Part shown: one piece after another, positions 52,157-60,606 of the stretch
How positions within the stretch are numbered: position 1 is the stretch's first letter
Layout of the letters: every line of letters begins with the position of its first letter
Assembly (NCBI GenBank): GCA_019239975.1
Contig: JAFAZE010000075.1
Span: forward strand, 1 to 64,000
DNA from: Streptosporangiaceae bacterium
GTDB taxonomy: Bacteria > Actinomycetota > Actinomycetes > Streptosporangiales > Streptosporangiaceae
Direction: 5' to 3'
DNA length: 64,000 nt
The notes under the pieces: model-generated
Database searches by the model: none
What the model was told of the DNA's origin: nothing
Seen by the model: only the letters and a program-made list of their open reading frames with translations
Made by a program: the position numbers and the translations under genes

Positions 52157-53362
52157 ATGGGCATTCCGCGCATCATCAGCGTCGACGACCACGTCATCGA
52201 GCCCGCCCACGTCTGGCGGGATTACCTGCCAGCCGCCTTCCGCGACGCCGGGCCGAGGCTGATCCGGGTCAGGGGGCGGCTACGCTTCGAGCCGCGGCAC
52301 ATGGCCTTCCGGGAAGACCCGGACGGGTACTGGGCGGACTGCTGGTCATACGGAGGGATGCTGTTCCCGGTGACCGGCGGATTCGCGGCGGTCAGCTTCC
52401 CCCGCGGCCAAGCGCACAACAAGGCCGTGCTGTTCGAGGACATCCTGCCGGGCTGTTACGACCGGAGCGCCCGGCTGGCCGACATGGACCGCAATCACAC
52501 CGACGCTTCGCTGTGCTTCCCCACCTTCCCGCGGTTCTGCGGGCAGACGTTCCTCGAGCGCGGCGACCGTGGCCTCGCGCTGGCCTGCGTCCGCGCCTAC
52601 AACGACTGGATGATCGGCGAATGGTGCGCCGACCAGGCCCGCGGCCGCCTGATCCCGCTCACCCTCATCCCGCTGTGGGACCCCGCCCTGGCGGCGCAGG
52701 AGGTGCGGCGCTGCGCGGCGAAGGGATCGCACGCGATCGCCTTCTCCGAGAACCCGGCCGCTCTCGGCCTGCCCAGCGTGCACACCGAGGCGTGGGATCC
52801 GCTGTGGGCCGCGTGCGAGGAGACCGACACGGTGGTCAACATGCACATCGGCTCCTCCTCCACCTTCAGCAAGACCAGCGACGACGCGCCCCCGCTGGTC
52901 ATCATCGCGCTCACCTTCGAAGGCGCGTCACACGCCCTGGTGGACTGGCTGACCAGCGGAGTGCTGGCCCGGTTCGGGTCGCTGCGCATCGCCCTGTCCG
53001 AAGGCCAGGTCGGCTGGATGCCGTTCCTGCTCGAACGGCTGGACGAGGCGTGGGACCACGCCCGGGGTTACGCGAAGACCCAGCAGAAGGTGCCGGAGCG
53101 GCCCAGTACGTATGTCCCCGGCCGGGTCTTTGGCTGCGTCTTCGACGACCAGGTTGGCCTGGCGCTGCGGGACCGCATCGGCATGGGCCAGATCATGTTC
53201 GAGACTGACTACCCGCACGGCGACTCCACATTCCCGCACTCGAAGGACACCGCGGCCACCATCGCGTCCAAGGCCGGGCTGTCGGAGCAGGAAACCTGGC
53301 GGCTGCTGCGCGGCAACGCGATCTCGTGCTACCGGCTGGACCGGTACGGCATCACCGGCTGA
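52157..53362 (+). CDS. Amidohydrolase_2 family protein
   Basis: A 401-residue TIM-barrel protein: SVDDHVIEPAHVWRDYLPA (DxH metal motif), DTVVNMHIGSSSTFS (mid-barrel His) and MFETDYPHGDSTFPHS. These motifs match actinobacterial amidohydrolase_2 proteins, which include decarboxylases. ATG 52157 follows AGAGGGG; a GTG at 52131 overlapping the deacylase stop is an alternative start. It is the second gene of the operon and the third such protein in the window. Confidence 0.85.
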   Translation: MGIPRIISVDDHVIEPAHVWRDYLPAAFRDAGPRLIRVRGRLRFEPRHMAFREDPDGYWADCWSYGGMLFPVTGGFAAVSFPRGQAHNKAVLFEDILPGCYDRSARLADMDRNHTDASLCFPTFPRFCGQTFLERGDRGLALACVRAYNDWMIGEWCADQARGRLIPLTLIPLWDPALAAQEVRRCAAKGSHAIAFSENPAALGLPSVHTEAWDPLWAACEETDTVVNMHIGSSSTFSKTSDDAPPLVIIALTFEGASHALVDWLTSGVLARFGSLRIALSEGQVGWMPFLLERLDEAWDHARGYAKTQQKVPERPSTYVPGRVFGCVFDDQVGLALRDRIGMGQIMFETDYPHGDSTFPHSKDTAATIASKAGLSEQETWRLLRGNAISCYRLDRYGITG

Positions 53363-53474
53363 CGCGAGAACAGACCGCGCAGTTCAGAACAGGTCACCGC
53401 CCGCGGCGGCGGTGGTGCCTGATTTCCGCTGCGCGGCCGGGACGTTGCGGCCGATCCGGCGATCGCTGGCTGAC

Positions 53475-53512
53475 CAATTAGCTTAATTATATTACTATAT
53501 AGTAGAATCTGG
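53475..53512 (+). promoter_or_regulatory. AT-rich promoter with a 12-base palindrome
   Basis: TACTATATAGTA (53493-53504) is a perfect palindrome and runs into TAGAAT (53503-53508), a good -10, 27 bases before the ATG at 53535. TTAGCTTAATTAT lies just upstream. Confidence 0.55.
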
Positions 53513-53534
53513 CAGGCAAGCGCGGAGGCTCGTC

Positions 53535-53870
53535 ATGACCCGGCTGAGAGGGAACGAAGCTCGGTGCGAGGCGCTGTTCGCGTCGGGCCTGCAGCGATCG
53601 GATGAGCTGACCTCCGAGGCGCTGGCCAAAGTGATCAGCCGCACCGTCCGGCGGTTGGGCATCGCGGGCTGCGCCGGCCGGATGGCGCAAGAGTTCGGCG
53701 ACCACCCGGAGGCGGCGGTCCGCCGTATGCGATGGATCCGGCAGCTCATCAGCGACATGAACGCGACGGCCCTGCCGCGGCAAGGGAGGCCCGGCGACTG
53801 CCCGCCCGCACCGGGCACCGGACAGCGCGCTTCCCGGCCGGCGGCTGGCAGTGTCCGTCGCGCGGCGTGA
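53535..53870 (+). CDS. Small conserved hypothetical protein
   Basis: A 111-residue protein of unknown function. Its first 75 residues (MTRLRGNEARCEALFASGLQRSD, then ISRTVRRLGIAGCAGRMAQEFGDHPEAAVRRMRWIRQL) resemble a small, widespread actinobacterial family; the last 35 residues are low-complexity and may be an extension. GGAGG is placed seven bases before the ATG, and a good promoter lies upstream, so it is a real gene. No catalytic motif is visible; the helical, basic character might suit a nucleic-acid or protein contact. Confidence 0.7.
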   Translation: MTRLRGNEARCEALFASGLQRSDELTSEALAKVISRTVRRLGIAGCAGRMAQEFGDHPEAAVRRMRWIRQLISDMNATALPRQGRPGDCPPAPGTGQRASRPAAGSVRRAA

Positions 53871-54011
53871 CACCCCGGGCTCCCGCCCAGGGCCGGCCGC
53901 CATGCCGAAGGCGGTCAACCAGCGCTCGTTCGGCATGAATAACGGCGGAACCCCGGTCTGCCGGTACGCCTGGACCGGTCCAGGCATGGGCTCTGGCTTC
54001 CCGGTACAAAA

Positions 54012-54023
54012 TAGTTATATAAT
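54012..54023 (+). promoter_or_regulatory. Promoter of the small gene at 54095
   Basis: TAGTTATAT (54012-54020) is an exact WAGTTAWAT match and overlaps a perfect -10, TATAAT (54018-54023). Confidence 0.6.
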
Positions 54024-54094
54024 CCACCGTATTCCGTCCTCCTGCGCGGTGGCGGGCGGGAGCCGGACGGAGGGCCAGGCCGGAGGAGGGACCC

Positions 54095-54487
54095 GTGCGC
54101 CAGACCATCTTCACCACGGAGCACGACCAGTTCCGGCAGCTGGTCGCCGGCAACTGCCCGCCCTGGTGCGCTCGTGACCATTCCGCGGACACCTGCGGGA
54201 CCGCCTTCTACCACGCCAGCGAGACTGCCTCGGTCATCATCACGCAACACGGCGGCTGCGCGGCGCCGGATCGCCTTGACGTGCAGGCCGCCCAGTACCT
54301 GCCGGATGACCCCGGCGAGCCGGCCTGGTCGCCCGCCATTGAGATCGCGGTGCACGCCGGCGGCCGTTACCGGCTGATCGGGCTGACACCGGACGAAGCC
54401 CGGGAACTGGCCGGGATGCTCGCCAGAGCGGCGGACGCCGTCAGCACGGCCGAAGGCCGGCGCCGGCCCGCGGCGGGCCGTCGCTAA
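54095..54487 (+). CDS. Small hypothetical protein, DUF6907-like
   Basis: A 130-residue protein. Cys and His pairs early in the chain (NCPPWCARDHSADTCGTAFYH) and a C-terminal RYRLIGLTPDEARELAGMLARAADAV recall DUF6907 proteins of streptomycetes and relatives, which are of unknown function and often lie near regulatory genes. GTG start at 54095 behind GGAGGAGGG, so translation should be strong. The fit to the family is by eye. Confidence 0.65.
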   Translation: MRQTIFTTEHDQFRQLVAGNCPPWCARDHSADTCGTAFYHASETASVIITQHGGCAAPDRLDVQAAQYLPDDPGEPAWSPAIEIAVHAGGRYRLIGLTPDEARELAGMLARAADAVSTAEGRRRPAAGRR

Positions 54488-54522
54488 ACAGCCGTGCCGT
54501 CGGTAGCAGCCGGCCCGCACGG

Positions 54523-54840
54523 TCAGCGCATCGCCAGCAGGCGGTCGCGGGTCCTGGCGATCCAGGCGTCGTAGTCGGTCGCCTTGCGCAGGAACGAGGC
54601 GCCGGCCCGCGGGTGCGGCAGGATCGGAACCGCTCCGCGTCCATCGCTTCGAGCACGGTGCCCACGACGCCTTCTGGCATGAGCACATCACCGAGAGCGC
54701 CGCCGTCCGGCGGAGCGGTGGACTCGTCGTCGAGCGGCCGGCCGAACATGCCGGTGTAGACGGCGTTGGGGCACAGGCAGGAGACCCGGATACCGCGGTG
54801 CCCGTAGTTCAGCGTGAGCCACTCGGCGAGGACATCCGCG
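54523..54840 (-). pseudogene. Truncated and frameshifted SDR gene, C-terminal part only
   Basis: On the minus strand, VLAEWLTLNYGHRGIRVSCLCPNAVYTGMFGRPL and onward to LEAMDAERF is the C-terminal half of an SDR. A one-base loss near 54630 then shifts the frame, and ILPHPRAGASFLRKATDYDAWIARTRDRLLAMR continues to a TGA at 54523. Everything before about 54840 is missing, including the cofactor site and catalytic residues. It follows the AMP ligase gene in the same direction, so it was probably once the operon's last gene. Confidence 0.72.
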
Positions 54841-54869
54841 GGGTCACCATCCTGCTGGCATCCCGCCCG

Positions 54870-56504
54870 TCAATGGCCGGCGCCGAGATTGCCGCCGCCC
54901 GGGTATCCGCCGCCGCCGAACTTCTCGTCCAGCGCGGCATAGTCCTTGGCGCCCTGGACGCGTGGCAGCGCGTCGAGGAACTCCACCGTCTTCGGCTTCT
55001 TGTACGAGGCGATGTTGCGCCGGCAGTGCTCGATGAGCTCCGCGGCGGTATCGGCGGTCGCCGGTACCGTCCCGTTGAGGACGGCAACGGCCTTGACGTC
55101 CTGCAGGAAGCGCTCGCTCGGTATGCCGATCACCGCAGCCTCCTTGACCGCCGGGTGGGATTCCAGGCAGTTTTCCACCTCGACGGGGAAGATGTTCTCC
55201 GCCCCGGATTTGATCATCCGGGTCATCGTGCCGAGGAAGCTGATCGTGCCGTCCGGCTCGCGCCGGCCCAGGTCGGTGGTGTGCCACCAGCCGCCGCGGA
55301 AGCGCCGGCAGTTGATTTCCGGGCGGTTCCAGTAGCCGAGGTGCACGGTGTCGCCGCGGACGCAGATCTCACCGGCCTCGCCGACCGGGCACTCCCGGCC
55401 GTCCGCGTCGAGGATCCGTACGGCGGTGACCGGGGTGGGGCGGCCGGCGTTGCCTGAGCCCTTCCCGCCGTACCCGCCGACGATCGGCATGCCGGTGACC
55501 TCGGTCTGCCCGTATCCATACCCCATGCCGCCGCCTTCGCGGCAGTGGCGGCTCTCGTCGGCCGCGACCATGCCCTGCCACAGCGGGGCGGCGATGGTGG
55601 CCCTCAGGTGCGGCAGTTCCACCCCGCGCTCGCGCATTAGCGTGACGAGCTCGCGGATGGTGGCCGGCATGAGGTACGCGCGGGTGCACTTCTCCGCGGC
55701 CATGATGTCCAGCAGTTCGCTGGCGATCACCCGGCGGGCGATGAGGTTGGTGCCGCCCTGCATGAGCACCGGGATGCCGAAGAACTGAAAGTTTCCGATG
55801 TGGAACATCGGCCCGGAGTTCAGGAACACGGTCGTGTCGTCGATGTCGCCCAGCCAGGCGACCGACAGGCCCATGCTGATCAAGTTGGTGTGCGACAGCA
55901 TCGAGCCGCACGGCCGGCCGCTGATTGCCGCGGTGTAGATGACCAGCAGCGCAGAGTCCGGGTCGATGTCCAGGCCGGGATCGGCCGGGCCGCCGCTGGC
56001 CAGGAACGCCTCATAATTCGCGGAGCTTGCTCCGCGGCGAGGGGTTGAAGGGAGGTCGTCCCCCCCAGAGCCAGCAGAGTTCTGCGGGCCGGAGTCGTGC
56101 CGCAGCCAGAGGGCCGCTTCGGCCGCCTGGCTGACCGCCCGCGCCGCGTGCACGATGCCGCCGATCTCTTCCTCCTGCCAGATCACCACCTTCGGGCTGA
56201 AATCGTCGATGGCGAAGGCCATCTCCGGCGGTGCCCAGCGCCAGTAGCCAGGGCACACCATCGCCCCGATCTTGGCAGCCGCGCCAAGCAGCTCGTAGAC
56301 CCGGAAGGAGTTCTGGCCGAGCCACAGGATCCGGTCGCCCTGGCCGACGCCGGCCGTGCGGAGCGCGTTGGCCAGCCGGCTGACCCGTTCGTCCAGCTGT
56401 GGCCACGTCAGGCGGTAATCCCTGTCGACAAGCGCAAGCTTGCCGGGGTAGCTGCGGCGGTGCTCGCTGATGATGTCCCCGACGGTCATCCGGTGGGGGG
56501 CCAT
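54870..56504 (-). CDS. AMP-forming acyl-CoA ligase-like protein with degenerate P-loop
   Basis: A 544-residue ANL-superfamily protein: TVGDIISEHRRSYPGKLALVDRDYRLTWPQLDERVSRLAN, GYGYGQTEVTG (A5), WWHTTDLGRREPDGTISFLG and KSGAENIFPVEVEN. The A3 P-loop reads IYTAAISGRPCGSMLSH rather than YTSGTTGxPKG; the Lys is Cys. Similar loops exist in some actinobacterial FadD-like proteins. A short insertion near residues 150-165 is encoded by DNA with a hairpin (56019-56036). The start lies four bases after the preceding gene's stop. It follows a PaaK-like ligase and its companion in the operon. Confidence 0.82.
   Translation of the reverse strand: MAPHRMTVGDIISEHRRSYPGKLALVDRDYRLTWPQLDERVSRLANALRTAGVGQGDRILWLGQNSFRVYELLGAAAKIGAMVCPGYWRWAPPEMAFAIDDFSPKVVIWQEEEIGGIVHAARAVSQAAEAALWLRHDSGPQNSAGSGGDDLPSTPRRGASSANYEAFLASGGPADPGLDIDPDSALLVIYTAAISGRPCGSMLSHTNLISMGLSVAWLGDIDDTTVFLNSGPMFHIGNFQFFGIPVLMQGGTNLIARRVIASELLDIMAAEKCTRAYLMPATIRELVTLMRERGVELPHLRATIAAPLWQGMVAADESRHCREGGGMGYGYGQTEVTGMPIVGGYGGKGSGNAGRPTPVTAVRILDADGRECPVGEAGEICVRGDTVHLGYWNRPEINCRRFRGGWWHTTDLGRREPDGTISFLGTMTRMIKSGAENIFPVEVENCLESHPAVKEAAVIGIPSERFLQDVKAVAVLNGTVPATADTAAELIEHCRRNIASYKKPKTVEFLDALPRVQGAKDYAALDEKFGGGGYPGGGNLGAGH
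56019..56036. repeat. 18-base hairpin inside the ligase gene
   Basis: CGCGGAGC and GCTCCGCG flank TT to form a perfect hairpin within the coding sequence. A second G/C-rich stretch with a C7 run lies next to it (56050-56072). It falls in a variable stretch (SSGGDDLPSTPRRGASSA-like), suggesting insertion of a small palindromic element that kept the frame. Confidence 0.5.
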
Positions 56505-56508
56505 GGAT

Positions 56509-57219
56509 TCACGCTCCCTGGGTTTCGGTGACGGTGACCCTCTGACCGGTGCGCCCGCAGGGGCACGGGCCTTCGGCGAGCCTGCCGGCGAGGCCCGTTG
56601 CGGCCTCGCTGACCCGATGCGCGCGCGGGCCCGCAGTGCTGATGAACAGCTCGCCGCCACGTTCGGCCAGGGTCCACTCCGCGCCGTTGAGGTGGGCGCC
56701 GGACCGGTGCGGGCACTCCACCGCGATGGCCGGGCCCACCCGGGTGACGATGAACGGCTGTGCGCCCGCCTCGGCCAGCAGGCCGGCCGCGTCGGGCCTG
56801 GCGACGATGACCGGCACCCGCCCGGCGACCTCGGCGAGCTCGTCGCCGAGACCCTCGGCCACGGTCCGGTCGATTCCGAAGATCATCGTGATGGGAAGCC
56901 GCCGCGCGTACATGCCGGTGCGGAACGCCTCGAAGGCCCAGATCTCCCCGGTCGAATACGGCGCGCCGAGCTCGCGGGCCGCGGTCTCGAAGGGGTCGAA
57001 CCACGGCGACTCGAAGCTGCCGCCGACGATGACCAGGCCGGCATCCGGGCCGGTACCGTGGTCGGCCAGCATCGCCCGTGCCCAGGCGGTGTCCCGCCGC
57101 CAGTCATCCCAGCTGATCTCGAAGTAGACGTGCTGGCCGGCGATGTCGTACCGGCTGATACCCCACTGCCATGGCCGGGGGAGCGCCGCGGCCGCCGCCG
57201 TCGTGGATGCCAGCGTCAA
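56509..57219 (-). CDS. Unrecognised companion of a PaaK-like ligase (copy A)
   Basis: A 236-residue protein of no family I can name. It carries alternating hydrophobic segments suggestive of a Rossmann-like fold (AGLVIVGGSFESPWFDPFETAARELGAPY), then RRLPITMIFGIDRTVAEGLGDEL, VGPAIAVECPHRSGAHLNGAEW and a C-terminal CPCGRTGQRV. The last motif recalls the CxCGRTHxR block of its ligase neighbour. The TTG start at 57219 overlaps the ligase stop as TTGA, with GGTGG upstream. A clear homologue occupies the same position after the other PaaK-like gene (61888-62589), so the two proteins probably work as a unit with their ligases. Confidence 0.75.
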   Translation of the reverse strand: MTLASTTAAAAALPRPWQWGISRYDIAGQHVYFEISWDDWRRDTAWARAMLADHGTGPDAGLVIVGGSFESPWFDPFETAARELGAPYSTGEIWAFEAFRTGMYARRLPITMIFGIDRTVAEGLGDELAEVAGRVPVIVARPDAAGLLAEAGAQPFIVTRVGPAIAVECPHRSGAHLNGAEWTLAERGGELFISTAGPRAHRVSEAATGLAGRLAEGPCPCGRTGQRVTVTETQGA

Positions 57220-58511
57220 GATTTCACCACCCTGGGTAGCTTCCCGCCGCGGCCGCGGGCCAGCAGTTCCGGCTCGGGCAGCAGTTCCAGCACGGGCGGT
57301 ACGCCCACTGCGGACATGATCGCCTCGGACACCTGGTCCCGCAGATCCGGGATGGATGTCGTCGTATCGGGGTCGTAGCCGACCCTGACCTTCAGCTCGT
57401 CGATCTCCCGGGCCGGCCGGACCAGCTGGAACAGCGCGGTGGCGGTTTCTGGGACCTGCTCCAGCGCCCGCCAGATGTCCATCGGCACGAACGAGCGCCC
57501 TGCCACGATCGTCTCGTCGCCCTTGCGGCCCACCGGCCAGAACCGGGCGTGCGTGCGGCCGCACGCGCAGGGCCGTCTGGTCATCCGGATGATGTCGTCG
57601 GAGCGGAAGCGCACCAGCGGGGTGACCGGGTTGTCCAGCGAGGTGGCGACGAGCTCGCCGAGCTCGCCCTCGGCCACCGGGGCGGTTCCAGCCGGGTCGA
57701 CGGCCTCGAGCAGCACGCAGTCCTCCCAGGCGTGGCAGCCGTCGTGCTGACGGCACTCGAAGGCGCCGGTGACATCCCCGGTGGACGTCCAGACGTAGAC
57801 CTCCACGCCCCACGTTTTCAGCTGTTGCCGCGCCCGCATGCCGAGCGGCTCCCCGGCGAACCCGGCGCCCTTGAACGACGAGAACAGCTCCCGCATGTCG
57901 TTGTCCCGGCTCAGATGATCCAGCTCGGCCAGGGCCAGCCCGGTGAGCTGCGCGTACACCGGCCGGTAGCGGCGGATCGCGTCCAGCGCCGTCGCCCAGC
58001 CGCCGATGGCCGTGCTGACCATCACCGGGATGGCGCCAAGCATCTGATCGGAGTGATAGAGCGGGCCGCGCATCTTGAAGCCGCTGCCCAGCACGTAGTC
58101 TCCGGGCCGGACACCGATCTCCCACAGGTCGCGGGCCGTCGCCGCCCAGAACGGGTGCCACTGGTCCCAGGCGTGCGCGTACAGGGTGGCGTCCCCGGTG
58201 GTCCCCGAGGTGGAGAAGACCGTACTCGTGTCCGCGTACCTGGTGCACAGCAGGCCGCCGAACGGGTCGCCGGCCTGGTCACGGAACCTGCGGATGTCAT
58301 CCTTGGTGATGAACGGTACACGCTCAGTGAAATCGGCGAGTGAGCCGATGTCGCTGGGCTTGACCCTCGCCTCTTCCCATTTCCTGCGCACCAGCGCGGA
58401 GCGCTCATAGACGTAGGGCACCAGTTCGAGGATGCGCTCCTCCTGCAGAGCCGCGAGGGAAGCGCGCGGCATGGTCTCTATCTCGGGTTCGAGGAACCTG
58501 TCATCGGGCAT
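57216..58511 (-). CDS. Phenylacetate-CoA ligase-like adenylate-forming enzyme (copy A)
   Basis: A 431-residue PaaK-type ligase: RFLEPEIETMPRASLAALQEERILELVPYVYERS, the phosphate loop STSGTTGDATLY, a metal-site-like ECRQHDGCHAWED, and RPCACGRTHARFWPVGRKGDE. The C-terminal domain lacks the extended linker of classic ANL enzymes, as in PaaK. It would adenylate an aromatic or other small carboxylic acid. GAGGAG precedes the ATG. It has the same length as copy B at 60596-61891 and begins a minus-strand operon with its companion, the AMP ligase and a decayed SDR. Confidence 0.87.
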   Translation of the reverse strand: MPDDRFLEPEIETMPRASLAALQEERILELVPYVYERSALVRRKWEEARVKPSDIGSLADFTERVPFITKDDIRRFRDQAGDPFGGLLCTRYADTSTVFSTSGTTGDATLYAHAWDQWHPFWAATARDLWEIGVRPGDYVLGSGFKMRGPLYHSDQMLGAIPVMVSTAIGGWATALDAIRRYRPVYAQLTGLALAELDHLSRDNDMRELFSSFKGAGFAGEPLGMRARQQLKTWGVEVYVWTSTGDVTGAFECRQHDGCHAWEDCVLLEAVDPAGTAPVAEGELGELVATSLDNPVTPLVRFRSDDIIRMTRRPCACGRTHARFWPVGRKGDETIVAGRSFVPMDIWRALEQVPETATALFQLVRPAREIDELKVRVGYDPDTTTSIPDLRDQVSEAIMSAVGVPPVLELLPEPELLARGRGGKLPRVVKS

Positions 58512-58576
58512 CGGCGACTCCTCACCGCGGGCACCACACCGTGCGGGTCCTCCGCAGTCTAACCCGAATCGGCGTG

Positions 58577-58592
58577 ATATAACTAACTTGTT
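58577..58592 (-). promoter_or_regulatory. Promoter/operator before PaaK-like copy A
   Basis: The minus strand reads TAGTTATAT over 58577-58585, an exact WAGTTAWAT match pointing at the ligase gene. AACTTGTT (58585-58592) has the AACnnGTT core of KstR-type sites but not its outer bases. Confidence 0.5.
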
Positions 58593-58789
58593 CAGATGAT
58601 TTAGCTGTGTCGGGTACGCCGTGACGCGGACGCCGTGCCCGGGCGCGGCTCGATCGCCGCGCGGAGGTAACGCTATGGCCGGCCTGGTCAACTCTGCGGA
58701 TTCACACGTGCTGTGCCTCGTCCATCCGTTCCATGACCGCGGGCAGCCAGGACCCGCCGGATTCTGAGACATACACCAAGGGAGTGCCG

Positions 58790-59728
58790 ATGGGCTTGCT
58801 CGACGGAAAGGTCGCGATCGTAACCGGGGGCGGCCGGGGGCTCGGCCGTGCGCACTGCCTGGCGCTGGCCGGGCACGGCGCGGCCGTCGTGGTCAACGAT
58901 CCCGGCGCCGGGCTGCACGGTGAGAACACCGGGGAGACACCGGCCGAAGCGGTCGCTGCCGAGATCACGGCCGCCGGTGGCCGGGCGATCCCCGATCACT
59001 CGTCGGTCACCGACTGGGCTGCCACCGAGAAGCTGATCGCGCTGGCGGCCGCCGAGTTCGGCCGCCTTGACGTGGTGGTGAACAACGCGGGCATCCTCCG
59101 TGACCGGATGCTGTTCTCGATGACCGAAGACGACTTCGACGCGGTCATCGCCGTGCATCTCAAGGGAACCTTCGCGATGACCAGGCACGCCTGCGCCTAC
59201 TGGCGCGAGGAGGCCAAGCGCGGAGCGGGCCGCGGCGGCCGGATCATCAACACGACCTCCGGGACAGGGCTGTTCGGCACGGTAGGCCAGGCCAATTACG
59301 GGGCGGCGAAGGCGGGCATCGTCTCGCTGACAACGATCACCGCCCTGGAGATGGCCCGCTACGGGGTGACCGCGAACGCGATCTCGCCGATCGCGCACAC
59401 CAGAATGACCGCGGGTATCGCCGGCGTCGCGGTGCGGAACCCAGTACCCGATGGTCCCGCCCCCGAGGGCTTCGACCCCCAGGACCCGGCCAACGCATCC
59501 GGGCTCGTCGTCTACCTGGCGTCGGATGCCTCAGCCTGGCTGACCGGCCAGGTGTTCCGGGTGCACGGCAACCGGGTGCAGCGGCTGCGCGGCTGGCGGG
59601 CTGCCGGTGAGTACCGGAGCAGGTCCGGCGGGGCCGTCGAGCCGCAAGAACTCATCACCGGGCTGCCGGAGGTCTACGGCACCACGCCCGCCGGGCGGCT
59701 GCCCGACCCGGCTGTGCACGGAGCCTGA
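58790..59728 (+). CDS. SDR oxidoreductase, HSD17B4-like 3-hydroxyacyl-CoA dehydrogenase
   Basis: A 312-residue SDR closely related to that at 40945: VAIVTGGGRGLGRAHCLALAGHGAAVVVNDPGAG, NNAGILRDRMLFSMTEDDFD, NTTSGTGLFGTVGQANYGAAKAG and VTANAISPIAHTRMT. The group oxidises (3R)-hydroxyacyl-CoAs. GGGAG precedes the ATG at 58790. It opens a rightward operon that also contains the hydrolase, PaaK-like copy B, its companion and a thioesterase. Confidence 0.87.
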   Translation: MGLLDGKVAIVTGGGRGLGRAHCLALAGHGAAVVVNDPGAGLHGENTGETPAEAVAAEITAAGGRAIPDHSSVTDWAATEKLIALAAAEFGRLDVVVNNAGILRDRMLFSMTEDDFDAVIAVHLKGTFAMTRHACAYWREEAKRGAGRGGRIINTTSGTGLFGTVGQANYGAAKAGIVSLTTITALEMARYGVTANAISPIAHTRMTAGIAGVAVRNPVPDGPAPEGFDPQDPANASGLVVYLASDASAWLTGQVFRVHGNRVQRLRGWRAAGEYRSRSGGAVEPQELITGLPEVYGTTPAGRLPDPAVHGA

Positions 59729-59730
59729 TC

Positions 59731-60606
59731 ATGGCCGTCCGCTTCGAAGCACGCGGGGTCGCCCTCGCCGCCGACGTCGCCGGGACCTGGTCCGGCCCGG
59801 CGGTACTGCTCTTGCACGGCGGCGGGCAGACCCGGCAGTCCTGGGGAGGCACCCTTCAGGTGCTGGCGGATGCCGGGTTTCTCGCCGTCACGGTGGACCA
59901 GCGCGGTCATGGGGAAAGCGACTGGGCGGGCGACGGCGACTACAGCATCGGCGCCTACGCGGCGGATGTCCGAGCGGTAGCCCGCCAGATCGCGCGGCCC
60001 GTCGCGCTGGTGGGGGCGTCGCTCGGCGGCCTGGCATCGCTGCTCGCCGTCGCGGAGCCGCCCGGGGTCGACGCCACGGCGCTTGTCCTGGTCGACGTGA
60101 CACCGCGAATGCGCCAGGATGGCCGAGAGCGGATCGGGGAGTTCATGCGAGGCAGGCCGGAGGGGTTCGGCTCCGTCGAGGAAGCGGCCGATGCGGTGTC
60201 CCGGTACCTGCCGGATCGCCCGCGGCCAAAGGATGTCAGCGGCCTCGCACGCAACCTGCGGCTCGGCGCGGACGGGCGGCTGCACTGGCACTGGGATCCG
60301 AGATTCCTGGACTCGCGCCTTCAGGATGACACCGGCCATCCAGTGCGCTTCGAGAACGCGGCCGCCGTGGTTACCGCGCCGATGTTGCTGGTCCGGGGCG
60401 GCAACAGCGACGTGGTCGGCGAAGATGAGGCCGGCGCGCTGCTGCGGGTGGCACCACGGGCGCAGGCGATCGACGTCGCGGGCGCCGGTCACATGGTCGC
60501 CGGGGACCGCAATGACATCTTCTCCTCAGCGGTTGCGGAGTTCCTGATCAAGAACGCGCGCGTAGCGCGGGAGAGCGTCAGGCCCGGGAGTGAACGTGCC
60601 TGGTGA
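59731..60606 (+). CDS. Alpha/beta hydrolase
   Basis: A 291-residue alpha/beta hydrolase. The oxyanion strand is VLLLHGGGQTRQSW, the nucleophile elbow GASLGG, the acid probably in RGGNSDVVG, and the His in AGAGHMVAGDRNDIF, so the triad is complete. TVDQRGHGESDWAGDGDYS is the usual strand-4 region. It may hydrolyse an ester, lactone or ring C-C bond in the pathway. GGAG precedes the ATG, two bases after the SDR stop; its end overlaps the ligase start. Confidence 0.88.
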   Translation: MAVRFEARGVALAADVAGTWSGPAVLLLHGGGQTRQSWGGTLQVLADAGFLAVTVDQRGHGESDWAGDGDYSIGAYAADVRAVARQIARPVALVGASLGGLASLLAVAEPPGVDATALVLVDVTPRMRQDGRERIGEFMRGRPEGFGSVEEAADAVSRYLPDRPRPKDVSGLARNLRLGADGRLHWHWDPRFLDSRLQDDTGHPVRFENAAAVVTAPMLLVRGGNSDVVGEDEAGALLRVAPRAQAIDVAGAGHMVAGDRNDIFSSAVAEFLIKNARVARESVRPGSERAW

